From contig WOYR01000072.1 in NCBI GenBank assembly GCA_011620705.1, positions 1-15,384 on the forward strand: DNA of 15,384 bases, given 5' to 3'. Under the pieces are notes generated by a model, which saw only the letters and a program-made list of their open reading frames with translations, did no database searches and was not told the origin of the DNA. Below are positions 1 through 7,165 of this stretch, piece by piece; within the stretch, counting starts at the first letter, position 1, and each line of letters opens with the position of its first letter. Origin of the DNA: Microbacteriaceae bacterium (GTDB lineage Bacteria; Actinomycetota; Actinomycetes; Actinomycetales; Microbacteriaceae). Position numbers and translations under genes: made by a program.

Positions 1-38
1 GCGAGGCGGCGCGGAGCCGGGTCGGCGAGCAGGCTCAT
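1..38 (-). CDS. aroE: Shikimate dehydrogenase, N-terminal fragment (cut by window edge)
   Basis: The complement of the first 38 bases opens with ATG and reads MSLLADPAPRRLA before the window ends. Its ATG overlaps the mltG stop as ATGA, a common sign of translational coupling. The short 'RRLA' lead-in matches how actinobacterial shikimate dehydrogenases begin, just before their substrate-binding 'GxPIxHSxSP' motif, which would lie outside the window. Known synteny (alaS-ruvX-mltG-aroE, seen for example in mycobacteria) supports the call. The enzyme reduces 3-dehydroshikimate to shikimate with NADPH in aromatic amino acid synthesis. Only 12 full codons are visible, so the assignment rests mainly on gene order and the overlapping start. 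Confidence 0.6.
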   Translation of the reverse strand, partial: MSLLADPAPRRL

Positions 39-1312
39 GCGCAGTACGCCATGTTTTCGGTGCTCTCGTGGCACCATGCCTGCCACTGCTTCACGGCCGC
101 GGCGTGCTCGGCGGCCGTCGTCGAGAACACCGCCTCGCCGGTCTTCAGGTTCACCGTGACGAAGTAGAGCCACGGCCCCGGCGTCGGGTGCAGTGCCGAG
201 TCGATCGCATCGTCACCCGGCAGACCGATCGGCCCCGGCGGCAGGCCGGCGTGCGCGTAGCTGTTGTAGGGGTTGCTCGCGTCCGCGCGCTCGGCATCGG
301 TGGTCGTCACACGGTCGCCGTGCCCGGTGCCGTAGGCGACGGTCGCGTCTGACTGCAGGCGCATCCCCTGATCGAGCCGGTTCTGGAACACCCGCGCGAT
401 CTTGTGCATGTCGGCGACGCTCGGCCCGGACTCCCACTGCACGATCGAGGCGAGCGTCACCACCCTGAACCGGTCGGCAGGGGCCACCCCCGCCTTGTCG
501 AGGTGGCTCATCATGGTCGCGACGAGCTGCTGCAGCACCTGGGTCGCGGACACGCCGGGATCGAAGGTGTAGGTCGCCGGGAAGAGGAAGCCCTCGATGC
601 TCGGCGCCTCGGCCGGGACCCCCAGCGCGGCATAGCTCTTCGCCGCCGCCTGGAAGTCGGAGACCGGGAGTCCGGTCGCCGCGGCGAGCTGCGCGAAGGC
701 GCTCTCGGCCGAGACCCCCTCCTTGATGACGGCGACATGCACGACCCGGTTCTTCGGATCCCGCAGGGCGGCCAGCGCCGAGGCTGCGCTCATCTGCTTC
801 TGCAGCGAGTAGCTGCCCGGCTCGAAGGTGATGTCGGGATTCTTGAGCAGCAACTGGTAGAACGCATCGAAGGTCTTGGTCACACCGGCCTGCTCGAGCG
901 TCTTCGCGACATCCGAGCCGATGTCCCCGGACTGGATGACGACGGTCACCTTGGTCCCGTCACCGGCGGTGGTGTAGTCGTTCGGCCCCTCCCACCCGAG
1001 CGCATGCCGGATCTGCGGCTCGTACAGCACCCAGCCGGTGACCCCGCCGCCGACGATCAGGACGGCGACGATCAGCAGCGCCCACAGCCAGCCGGGCCTG
1101 CGCCTCTTCTTCCGCGCACCGGGCCGGCTCCCGCGCGTCGCCGTGCCGCGGGACGAGTCGCGGCGGCCCCGCGCCTCCGCTTCGCGGGCGGCACGGCGTG
1201 ACACCGGCTGCGCCGCACCGACCGGCTCGGGCGACGGAGCCGGGGCCGCCGGACCGGGCGCATCAGTTCCCGGCGGCAGGAAGATGTCGTCCCAGCTCGG
1301 TTCTTCAGCCAC
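35..1312 (-). CDS. mltG: Endolytic murein transglycosylase MltG (YceG-like)
   Basis: This 425-residue protein is an inner-membrane lytic transglycosylase that cleaves nascent peptidoglycan strands and so limits glycan chain length. A cytosolic tail rich in Ala, Pro and Arg (residues 1-73) ends in a basic stretch, KKRRRP, followed by one membrane span (about 74-97). The rest is extracytoplasmic: a LysM-like part (about 120-200), then the YceG catalytic domain with SIEGFLFPATY (238-248), the active-site segment ASIVQWESG with the predicted catalytic Glu294, and YNSYAHAGLPPGPIGLPG (349-366). I chose the GTG at 1312-1310: an SD-like GGAGGG lies 8 nt upstream inside ruvX, and upstream in-frame codons give only a low-complexity Arg-rich shadow of ruvX. 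It starts 2 nt after the ruvX stop and overlaps aroE by ATGA, so it is almost certainly co-transcribed. The family call is secure; the exact start slightly less so. Confidence 0.95.
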   Translation of the reverse strand: MAEEPSWDDIFLPPGTDAPGPAAPAPSPEPVGAAQPVSRRAAREAEARGRRDSSRGTATRGSRPGARKKRRRPGWLWALLIVAVLIVGGGVTGWVLYEPQIRHALGWEGPNDYTTAGDGTKVTVVIQSGDIGSDVAKTLEQAGVTKTFDAFYQLLLKNPDITFEPGSYSLQKQMSAASALAALRDPKNRVVHVAVIKEGVSAESAFAQLAAATGLPVSDFQAAAKSYAALGVPAEAPSIEGFLFPATYTFDPGVSATQVLQQLVATMMSHLDKAGVAPADRFRVVTLASIVQWESGPSVADMHKIARVFQNRLDQGMRLQSDATVAYGTGHGDRVTTTDAERADASNPYNSYAHAGLPPGPIGLPGDDAIDSALHPTPGPWLYFVTVNLKTGEAVFSTTAAEHAAAVKQWQAWCHESTENMAYCA

Positions 1313-1314
1313 CC

Positions 1315-1776
1315 TCAGCGCCCTCCGTGCCGGTCGACGACGGTGCCGGGCGGATGTCCCGCCGACCGCTCGAAGTCGAGAGCGTTCTGCAGGATGATAA
1401 CAGCGGCCACCTGGTCGATGACGGCGCGCGAGCCCTTCACGGAGCGCCCGGATTCGTGCAGCGCGCGCTGCGCGGACACCGTCGACAACCGCTCGTCCAC
1501 CAGCCGGACCGGCACCTCGAGCACCTCGGCCAGTTCTGCCGCGAGGGCGCGCGCATCCTCCGTGGACCGGGTGCCGCCGCCGCTCAGCGACAGGGGAAGG
1601 CCGACGACCACTTCGCTCGCCGCGTACTCCTCGGCCAGCCCTCGGAGCTCGCCCACCGTCGCCGCGCCGCGGCCAAGCGTTGCGACCGGTGTCGCGAGCA
1701 GGCCATCGCGATCGCATGCTGCGACTCCGACGCGGACCTTTCCCGCATCGATGCCGAGGCGCACTCCCGGTCTCAT
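1315..1776 (-). CDS. ruvX: Holliday junction resolvase-like protein RuvX (YqgF)
   Basis: This 153-residue protein has the RNase H-like fold of the YqgF/RuvX family, which has been linked to pre-16S rRNA 3'-end processing and to Holliday junction resolution; which role applies here cannot be read from sequence. Motifs visible in order are GIDAGKVRVGVA (8-19, with the first acidic residue Asp10), VVGLPLSLSG (57-66), LVDERLSTVSA (92-102, acidic DE) and the last conserved acidic position Asp121 in AVIDQVAAVIIL. All catalytic acids expected of the family are present and the length is normal. The ATG at 1776 lies 18 nt after the alaS stop, with only a weak SD-like GGGA upstream, consistent with translation coupled to alaS. 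It ends 2 nt before the mltG start. Confidence 0.95.
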   Translation of the reverse strand: MRPGVRLGIDAGKVRVGVAACDRDGLLATPVATLGRGAATVGELRGLAEEYAASEVVVGLPLSLSGGGTRSTEDARALAAELAEVLEVPVRLVDERLSTVSAQRALHESGRSVKGSRAVIDQVAAVIILQNALDFERSAGHPPGTVVDRHGGR

Positions 1777-1794
1777 CGCGTCGGCGATCCCGGC

Positions 1795-4452
1795 TCAGGC
1801 CTCGAGCGCGACCGCGATGCCCGACAGTGCCGAGCCGATCGCGCTGATGTCGGTCCCGCCGCCCTGGGCCAGGTCGTCCTTGCCCCCGCCGCCCCCGCCG
1901 AGCGCACCGGAGGCCTGCTTGGCGAGCACCCCAGCCTTGGCGCCGAGTTCGCGCGCTGCCGCCGAGGTCGCCACGATCACCGCCGCCCTGTCTCCGACGC
2001 GGGCCGCCAGGGCCACCACGGACGGCTCACTGCCCAGCCGATCGCGCACGCCGGCCGCCAGCGACCGGAGCTCATCGGCCGACGACAGGCTGCCGACATC
2101 CTCGATCACGGTCAGATACCTGCCGAGGCGCGACGAGGACTTCACGAGCGAGGGGACCCGGCTGGACAGCGCAGCCGCTTCATAGGAGGCGATCTTCTTC
2201 TCGGCCGCCTTCAGCTCGGCCACCAGCGACTCGATGCGCTGCGGAAGCTGCTCGCGCGGCACCTTCAGGGAGGAGGTCAGCGAGGACACCAGCGCGCGCT
2301 CGGCGGCCAGGTCGTGGAAGGCCTCGAGCCCGACGAGCGCCTCGACGCGGCGGTTGGCCGACCCGACCGAACTCTCGCTGACCAGGCTGACCAGGCCGAC
2401 CTCCGCGGAGGCGCGGACGTGGGTGCCCGCGCACAGCTCGCGCGACCACGGCCCGCCGATGTCGACCATCCGAACGGTGTCGCCGTACTTCTCCCCGAAC
2501 AAGGCCATCGCGCCCGCGGCCTTGGCCTCGGCGATCGGCAGGATCCGCGTCGTCACCTCGAGGTTGTCGCGCACCGCGTTGTTGGCGATCTCCTCGAGTT
2601 CGCTGCGCGTCTCGGGTGACAGCGCCTGATTCCAGGCGAAGTCGAGCCGCATGTACCCGGCCCTGTTGTATGAACCGGACTGGTGCGCCTCCGAGCCGAG
2701 GGTCTGCCGCAGCGCCGCGTGCACCAGATGCGTCGCGGAGTGCGCCTGCGCCGCCGAATGCCGGTACACCGGGTCGACGACGCTCGTCGCCTCCGCTCCG
2801 ACCGCGACCTCGCCCGAGCGCACCTGCACCGTGTGACTGATCAACCCCTTGACCGGTCGCTGCACGTCGATCACCTCGAGGTCGAAGCCGTTCCCGACGA
2901 TCTGGCCCGCATCGGCGGCCTGGCCGCCCGACTCGGGGTAGAGCGCCGTCTCGGCCAGGATCACCTCGGCGATGTCGCCCGCGACCGCGCGGTCCACCGG
3001 CCGGCCGTCGATCAGGATGCCGAGCACCCGCGAGTCGGTCTGCAGATAGTCGTAGCCGGTGAACACCGTCTCGCCGGCCGCCCGCATCTCCGAATACACC
3101 GAGAGGTCGGCCAGCGCGCGCTTCTTCGCCTTGGCATCCGCCTTGGCGCGGCTGCGCTGCTCGGCCATGAGCTGATCGAAGGCCGCGCGGTCGACGGTGA
3201 GGCCCGCCTCCTCGGCGATCTCCAGCGTCAGATCGATCGGGAAGCCGAATGTGTCATGCAACAGGAACGCGGTGTCGCCCGGGAGCGCCGACGCGCCGGC
3301 CTTCAAGGTGTCGACCACCGCGAGATCCAGGATGGTCGTCCCGCTCGCCAGCGTGCTGCGGAAGGTCTCCTCCTCCGCGAGAGCGAGCCGCGAGGTGCGC
3401 TCCCACTGCTCCTCGACCTCCGGGTACGCGTCGCGCATCGCGAGCCGCGAGGCCTGGAACAGCTCCTCGAAGCTGGAGCCGTCCACGCCGAGCAGGCGCA
3501 TCGAGCGCACCGTGCGGCGCAGCAGCCGGCGCAGGATGTAGCCACGGCCCTCGTTGCTCGGCGTGACGCCGTCGGTCATGAGCATCAGCGAGGAGCGCAC
3601 GTGGTCGGCGATGATCCGCATGCGCACGTCATCCGGGTGCTCTGCACCGTAACGGCGGCCGGACATCGCCGATGCGACATCCAGAACGGGGCGCACCTGG
3701 TCGATCTCGTACATGTTCTCGACGCCCTGCTTGATGAAGGCGACCCGCTCCATCCCCAGGCCGGTGTCGATGTTCTTCTTCGGCAGCTCGCCGACGATGT
3801 CGAAGTCGACCTTCGAACGCACATCGGTGATGAGATCCTGCATGAACACGAGGTTCCAGATCTCGGTGAAGCGGGTGTCGTCGACCGCAGGACCGCCGTC
3901 CTTGCCGTACCGCGGGCCGCGGTCGAAGTAGATCTCGGAGCACGGTCCGGCCGGGCCGGGCTGACCGGTGTGCCAGTAATTGTCCTCCTTGCCGAGGCGC
4001 TGGATGCGCTCCGGCTTCAGACCCGCGACCTTCTGCCACAGCGCAGCGGCCTCCTCGTCGTCCTCGTAGACGGTGACCCAGAGGTCCTTCTCGGCGAAGC
4101 CGAAGAAGCCGTCAGCCTCGGAGCCGGTCAGCAGCTCCCATGCGTATTCGATCGCGCCCTCTTTGAAGTAGTCGCCGAACGACCAGTTGCCGGCCATCTG
4201 GAAGAAGGTGCCGTGGCGGGCGGTCTTGCCGACCTCTTCGATGTCGTTCGTGCGGATGCACTTCTGCACGTCTGCGGCGCGCGGGTACGGCGCGGGAACG
4301 ACCCCGGTGAGATAGGGGATGAAGGGCACCATGCCTGCGATCGTGAACAGGATCGACGGGTCGTCGCTGACCAGCGAGGCGGAGGGCACGATGGTGTGCC
4401 CGCGCTCGCCGAAGTAGCTGAGCCAGCGGCGTTGGATTTCGGCGGTCTTCAC
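1795..4452 (-). CDS. alaS: Alanyl-tRNA synthetase
   Basis: This 885-residue enzyme charges tRNA-Ala with alanine and clears mischarged Ser or Gly. The class II catalytic domain (about 1-240) shows TIAGMVPFIPYLTG (37-50), HGTFFQMAGNWSFGDYFKEG (80-99), GPCSEIYFDRG (169-179) and NIDTGLGMERVAF (227-239). The tRNA-recognition region follows. The editing domain carries its zinc ligands in HSATH (571-575) and CAGTH (674-678), and the C-Ala region has a Gly-rich motif (852-857, then QGGGTD at 863-868) typical of the family end. I chose the GTG at 4452 because the mature motif KTAEIQRRW follows at once, the family normally starts there, and AAGGAA lies 10 nt upstream; 25 extra in-frame upstream codons look non-coding. 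It follows the small membrane protein gene by 124 bp and leads into ruvX by 18 bp. I saw no T-box-like leader. Confidence 0.98.
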   Translation of the reverse strand: MKTAEIQRRWLSYFGERGHTIVPSASLVSDDPSILFTIAGMVPFIPYLTGVVPAPYPRAADVQKCIRTNDIEEVGKTARHGTFFQMAGNWSFGDYFKEGAIEYAWELLTGSEADGFFGFAEKDLWVTVYEDDEEAAALWQKVAGLKPERIQRLGKEDNYWHTGQPGPAGPCSEIYFDRGPRYGKDGGPAVDDTRFTEIWNLVFMQDLITDVRSKVDFDIVGELPKKNIDTGLGMERVAFIKQGVENMYEIDQVRPVLDVASAMSGRRYGAEHPDDVRMRIIADHVRSSLMLMTDGVTPSNEGRGYILRRLLRRTVRSMRLLGVDGSSFEELFQASRLAMRDAYPEVEEQWERTSRLALAEEETFRSTLASGTTILDLAVVDTLKAGASALPGDTAFLLHDTFGFPIDLTLEIAEEAGLTVDRAAFDQLMAEQRSRAKADAKAKKRALADLSVYSEMRAAGETVFTGYDYLQTDSRVLGILIDGRPVDRAVAGDIAEVILAETALYPESGGQAADAGQIVGNGFDLEVIDVQRPVKGLISHTVQVRSGEVAVGAEATSVVDPVYRHSAAQAHSATHLVHAALRQTLGSEAHQSGSYNRAGYMRLDFAWNQALSPETRSELEEIANNAVRDNLEVTTRILPIAEAKAAGAMALFGEKYGDTVRMVDIGGPWSRELCAGTHVRASAEVGLVSLVSESSVGSANRRVEALVGLEAFHDLAAERALVSSLTSSLKVPREQLPQRIESLVAELKAAEKKIASYEAAALSSRVPSLVKSSSRLGRYLTVIEDVGSLSSADELRSLAAGVRDRLGSEPSVVALAARVGDRAAVIVATSAAARELGAKAGVLAKQASGALGGGGGGKDDLAQGGGTDISAIGSALSGIAVALEA

Positions 4453-4576
4453 GGGTGTCTGTTTCCTTGCGGGGGTCAGCTGGTGGGCGGGTCGGTACCT
4501 GGATGGGTGGAGATGCGTCCGGTACACCGGCCGGCCCGGCGCTGAGGGCAGCCGTGGCTGAGGATCCGGCGCCGGA

Positions 4577-4795
4577 CTAGCGGGCTCGCGCCGTGAGGTC
4601 CGAGACGATCCCGTCGGCGGCGGCGCGCAACTCGGCCTCCCGGGTCTTGTAGCCGTCGACGACGGCGCTGCCGAAGTCCTTCGCCTTCACGTCGACATCG
4701 TCGAAGAATTGCTTGCCCTTCGGGGTCTTGGCCAACTCGTGGGCCGCCACGAAACCGACGACGACTCCCACGGCCACGAGCAGTGCACCCTTCAT
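4577..4795 (-). CDS. Small single-span membrane protein of unknown function
   Basis: This 72-residue protein has no function I can assign. Residues about 3-20 (GALLVAVGVVVGFVAAHE) form one hydrophobic span right at the N-terminus, followed by a charged helical tail of about 50 residues (KTPKGKQFFDDV, then alternating acidic and basic residues). The start is well supported: GAGGAG lies 7 nt upstream of the ATG at 4795. Small membrane proteins in the rpsD-alaS interval are common in actinobacteria, so it is probably a real conserved gene rather than a chance ORF. It sits downstream of the rpsD hairpins and 124 bp ahead of alaS on the same strand, so it may be the first gene of the alaS-ruvX-mltG-aroE transcript. 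Confidence 0.8.
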   Translation of the reverse strand: MKGALLVAVGVVVGFVAAHELAKTPKGKQFFDDVDVKAKDFGSAVVDGYKTREAELRAAADGIVSDLTARAR

Positions 4796-4846
4796 CGTGA
4801 TCTCCTCTTCGGATCGGGCGCCGCGCGATCCGCGGCATGTCCTCCC

Positions 4847-4852
4847 ACAATA
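4847..4852 (-). promoter_or_regulatory. Possible -10 element ahead of the small membrane gene and alaS
   Basis: The minus strand reads TATTGT here, matching the actinobacterial TANNNT consensus, just after the rpsD terminator-like hairpin and about 50 nt before the start of the 72-residue gene. No good -35 sits at the right distance, because that space is occupied by the hairpin stem. If real, it would drive the alaS operon separately from rpsD. It is a weak call based on one hexamer and position. Confidence 0.3.
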
Positions 4853-4857
4853 CGCGA

Positions 4858-4883
4858 AAGGCCCCGGACGTTTCCGGGGCCTT
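4858..4883 (-). terminator. Terminator-like hairpin downstream of rpsD
   Basis: AAGGCCCCGGA pairs perfectly with TCCGGGGCCTT across a 4-nt loop, giving an 11-bp GC-rich stem. On the minus-strand transcript it is followed by UUUCGCGU, so the U-tract is short, as is usual for actinobacterial terminators. It lies 87 nt after the rpsD stop and before the next gene on that strand, which is where rpsD transcription would be expected to end. The stem is perfect; termination itself is inferred. Confidence 0.75.
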
Positions 4884-4911
4884 CGCCACGCTCACGATCT
4901 CGCGATACTCC

Positions 4912-4930
4912 CGACGCCGAGACGGCGTCG
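4912..4930 (-). other. Middle hairpin in the rpsD 3' region
   Basis: CGACGCCG pairs with CGGCGTCG around a 3-nt loop, an 8-bp perfect stem. It has no U-tract. It lies between the hairpin hugging the rpsD stop and the terminator-like hairpin, so it may be part of a 3' structured region. In such GC-rich DNA a single 8-bp stem could be chance. Confidence 0.4.
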
Positions 4931-4941
4931 ACGGCGCGCGA

Positions 4942-4965
4942 GCGGAGGCCAGAAATGGCCTCCGC
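4942..4965 (-). other. Hairpin directly after the rpsD stop codon
   Basis: GCGGAGGCCA pairs perfectly with TGGCCTCCGC across a 4-nt loop, and the stem begins 5 nt past the rpsD stop. No U-run follows. It could protect the 3' end of the rpsD mRNA or help terminate together with the two hairpins further down. The stem is seen directly; its role is inference. Confidence 0.55.
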
Positions 4966-4970
4966 CTCGA

Positions 4971-5600
4971 TCAGCGCGCCGCGTAGTACTCGACCACGAG
5001 CTGCACCTCGGCCGTGACCGGCACCTCTGCGCGCTTCGGGCGGCGCACCAGGCGCGCCTGCAGCTTGTCGAGCTCGACCTCGAGGTAGCCAGGGGTCTTC
5101 GGTAGCACGTCGATGTGGCCGCCGGCTGCGGCCACCTGGAACGGCTCCATGCCCTCCGAGCGCGCCTTGACATGGATGAGCTGACCCGGCTTCACACGGA
5201 AGGACGGCCGGTCGACGAGCTTGCCGTCGACCAGGATGTGGCGGTGGACGACCATCTGGCGGGCCTGCGCCGTGGTGCGGGCGAAGCCGGCGCGGAGCAC
5301 CAGCGCGTCCAGGCGCATCTCCAGCAGCTCGACCAGGTTCTCACCGGTCAGGCCGGCAGCCCGGCGGGCCTCGTTGAAGACGATCTTGAGCTGCGCCTCG
5401 CGGATGCCGTACTGGGCGCGCAGGCGCTGCTTCTCACGCAGCCGGACGGCGTAGTCGCTGTCCGCCTTGCGCTTGGTGCGGCCGTGCTCGCCGGGCGCGT
5501 ACGGGCGCTTCTCGAGGTACTTCGCCGCCTTCGGGGTGAGCGGGATGCCCAGGGCACGGGACAGGCGGGTCTTGCTGCGGGTGCGCGACTTGGTCGACAC
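4971..5600 (-). CDS. rpsD: 30S ribosomal protein S4 (Cys-free form)
   Basis: This 209-residue protein is S4, a primary 16S rRNA-binding protein that nucleates 30S assembly. The N-terminal part contains YLEKRPYAPGEHGRTKRK (28-45) and REKQRLRAQYGIRE (55-68), both S4 hallmarks. The S4 RNA-binding fold covers about 95-155 (RLDALVLRAGFARTTAQARQ, then HILVDGKLVDRPSFRVKPG). There is no cysteine anywhere, so this is the zinc-independent type rather than the four-Cys type. I chose the GTG at 5600: it gives the family's usual 209 residues and the usual STKSRTRSK opening, and GGAAGGAAG lies just upstream, whereas the in-frame ATG seven codons earlier has no SD. The gene stands alone rather than in a ribosomal protein cluster, with its own predicted promoter and a leader of about 130 nt. 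Confidence 0.97.
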   Translation of the reverse strand: MSTKSRTRSKTRLSRALGIPLTPKAAKYLEKRPYAPGEHGRTKRKADSDYAVRLREKQRLRAQYGIREAQLKIVFNEARRAAGLTGENLVELLEMRLDALVLRAGFARTTAQARQMVVHRHILVDGKLVDRPSFRVKPGQLIHVKARSEGMEPFQVAAAGGHIDVLPKTPGYLEVELDKLQARLVRRPKRAEVPVTAEVQLVVEYYAAR

Positions 5601-5603
5601 GGA

Positions 5604-5612
5604 CTTCCTTCC
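5604..5612 (-). promoter_or_regulatory. Ribosome binding site deciding the rpsD GTG start
   Basis: The minus strand reads GGAAGGAAG three bases before the GTG at 5600; read as GGAAGG, the spacing is 6 nt. The alternative ATG at 5621 has only AGCAGCGACAGCCGC-like sequence ahead of it and no SD, so this site favours the 209-residue form. Confidence 0.7.
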
Positions 5613-5622
5613 GGATGACATG

Positions 5623-5639
5623 GCAGCGGCTGTCGCTGC
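5623..5639 (-). other. Hairpin in the rpsD leader
   Basis: GCAGCG and CGCTGC form a 6-bp stem around a 5-nt loop, about 10 nt upstream of the rpsD SD. S4 represses its own mRNA through leader structures in several bacteria, but those structures differ between lineages. This one is small and I cannot show that it is an S4 target. Confidence 0.3.
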
Positions 5640-5738
5640 TCACGGACGTACATCGCCGCTCCCCCGATGATCCGCGCGCACGTCGCGGCGCCGGCAGGTT
5701 GTGGAGGGGATGTATCCGTCACGAAGACGAACCGAACG

Positions 5739-5767
5739 AGCTTAGCAGACGCTGCGCGGCTGGTCGA
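5739..5767 (-). promoter_or_regulatory. Predicted rpsD promoter
   Basis: On the minus strand TCGACC (4 of 6 matches to TTGACA) is followed after exactly 17 bp by TAAGCT, a TANNNT -10, which also has the extended TGC just before it. The -35 starts directly after the rarA stop codon. The transcript would start near 5732 and leave about 130 nt of leader before the GTG of rpsD. Spacing and the extended -10 make this one of the better promoter candidates in the window. Confidence 0.55.
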
Positions 5768-5769
5768 TC

Positions 5770-7158
5770 TCAGGCATCACCGCGGAGACCATGCTCGCCT
5801 CGGAGAATGGCGCGGATCTTCTCGAGCCGGGCGGCGACATCCCGCTCGTTGCCATAGCCGGTCGGCTCGTAGTACCGGGTGCCGACGAGCTCGTCGGGCA
5901 GGTACTGCTGGGTCGCGACCCCGAACTCGGCGTCGTGCGAATAGCGGTAGCCCTCGCCGTGCCCGAGACGTGCGGCGCCCGGGTAGCTCGCGTCGCGCAG
6001 ATGCTTCGGGATGCGGCCGATCCTTCCCGCGCGCACATCGGCGATCGCCGCATCCAGGGCCAGGTATGCGGCGTTCGACTTCGGGGCGGTCGCCAGGTAG
6101 ACCACCGCCTCCGCGAGAAGGATGCGGCCCTCGGGCATGCCGATCAGCTGGACGCCATCTGCGGCGGCCACCGCGACCTGCAAGGCATGCGGATCGGCCA
6201 TCCCGATGTCCTCCGCCGCGCTGATCATGATGCGGCGGGCGATGAACCGCGGGTCCTCCCCTGCCTCGATCATGCGCGCCAGGTAGTGCAGCGCGGCATC
6301 GACGTCGGAGCCGCGGATCGACTTGATGAAGGCGCTGATCACGTCGTAGTGCTCGTCGCCCTGGCGGTCGTAGCGCAGCAGCGCGCGATCGACCGTCGCG
6401 GCGACGATGTCCGAGGTGATGACGGGCGACCCCGGCGCCTCCTCGTCGATGTCCGACTCGTCGGCGCCGGCCGATGCGGCGATCGCAGCGGCTTCGAGCG
6501 CAGTCAGGGCTCGCCGTGCATCGCCGGACGCCAGACGCACGATCATGGCGCGCGCGTCGTCGTCGAGCGTCACCGCGCCCTGCAATCCGCGCGGATCGGC
6601 GACCGCCCGATCGAGCAGCATGGCGAGGTCGTCGTCCGTCAGCGTCTCGAGAGTGAGCAGCAGCGAGCGCGACAGCAGCGGGGCGATCACCGAGAACGAG
6701 GGATTCTCGGTCGTCGCCGCGACCAGGATGACCCAGCCGTTCTCGACACCGGGGAGCAGCGCGTCCTGCTGCGCCTTGGTGAAGCGGTGGATCTCGTCGA
6801 GGAACAGCACCGTGGAGACGCCGTAGAGGTCGCTGTTGGCCCGCGCCGCCTCCATCACCTCGCGCACGTCCTTCACACCGGCGGTCACGGCCGAGAGCTC
6901 CACGAACCGCCGGCCCGAGCTGTGCGCGATGGCCTGCGCGAGCGTGGTCTTGCCGGTGCCGGGCGGGCCCCAGAGGATCACCGACACCGATCCGGACGCG
7001 CCGCTCGCGTCGTTCGCGAGATTCACCAGCGGAGATCCCGGCTTCAGCAGGTGCGCCTGCCCAGCGACCTCGTCGAGCGAGGTGGGGCGCATCCGGACCG
7101 CCAGCGGCACCGAGCCGCTGCGCAATCCCGGCTGCGGCGGTCCGGACTGGGGGGTCAT
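5770..7158 (-). CDS. rarA: Replication-associated recombination protein A (RarA/MgsA AAA+ ATPase)
   Basis: This 462-residue AAA+ ATPase of the RarA/MgsA/WRNIP1 family acts on stalled replication forks and works with SSB and the RecA pathway. Walker A is GPPGTGKT (64-71), Walker B is LFLDEIHRF (118-126), sensor 1 is ATTENPSF (148-155) and the sensor 2 segment is SGDARRAL (211-218). The C-terminal tetramerisation region contains YDVISAFIKSIRGSD (271-285), the ARRIMISAAEDIGMADP segment (307-323), IPKHLRD (383-389) and GVATQQYLPDEL (413-424). The length is typical. Two starts are possible: GTG at 7179 and ATG at 7158. Neither has an SD; I prefer the ATG because TACGCT sits 7 nt upstream, fitting a leaderless mRNA. 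It ends just before the rpsD promoter and is divergent from the prolyl isomerase gene. Confidence 0.95.
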   Translation of the reverse strand: MTPQSGPPQPGLRSGSVPLAVRMRPTSLDEVAGQAHLLKPGSPLVNLANDASGASGSVSVILWGPPGTGKTTLAQAIAHSSGRRFVELSAVTAGVKDVREVMEAARANSDLYGVSTVLFLDEIHRFTKAQQDALLPGVENGWVILVAATTENPSFSVIAPLLSRSLLLTLETLTDDDLAMLLDRAVADPRGLQGAVTLDDDARAMIVRLASGDARRALTALEAAAIAASAGADESDIDEEAPGSPVITSDIVAATVDRALLRYDRQGDEHYDVISAFIKSIRGSDVDAALHYLARMIEAGEDPRFIARRIMISAAEDIGMADPHALQVAVAAADGVQLIGMPEGRILLAEAVVYLATAPKSNAAYLALDAAIADVRAGRIGRIPKHLRDASYPGAARLGHGEGYRYSHDAEFGVATQQYLPDELVGTRYYEPTGYGNERDVAARLEKIRAILRGEHGLRGDA

Positions 7159-7165
7159 GCTGAAC

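Noticed and set aside
2683..4545. Very long open frame on the plus strand across alaS (and similar ones across mltG, rarA, relA and secD)
   Set aside because: These are Arg/His/Leu/Gly-rich antisense shadows produced by high GC codon bias; none shows a domain or SD, while the minus-strand frames hold complete enzyme motifs.
4565..4576. Perfect 12-bp palindrome TCCGGCGCCGGA touching the stop codon of the 72-residue gene
   Set aside because: It is made only of common GC dinucleotides, has no loop for a stable RNA hairpin and no U-tract; chance is likely in DNA this GC-rich.
4453..4576. T-box or other tRNA-sensing leader ahead of alaS
   Set aside because: The 124 bases show no T-box sequence and no long specifier stem; only short GC palindromes are visible.
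4476..4840. Alternative minus-strand reading frame starting at ATG near 4838, preceded by GGGAGG, overlapping the 72-residue gene and reaching toward alaS
   Set aside because: The product is an Arg/Gly-rich shadow of the real small gene, and that gene has its own better placed SD and a sensible membrane span.
5434..5722. Possible leader peptides in the rpsD leader (ATG after GGGGGAG near 5653, and a GTG near 5643)
   Set aside because: The frames run far into rpsD out of frame with Arg/Pro-rich products and no stop near the rpsD start, unlike a true leader peptide.
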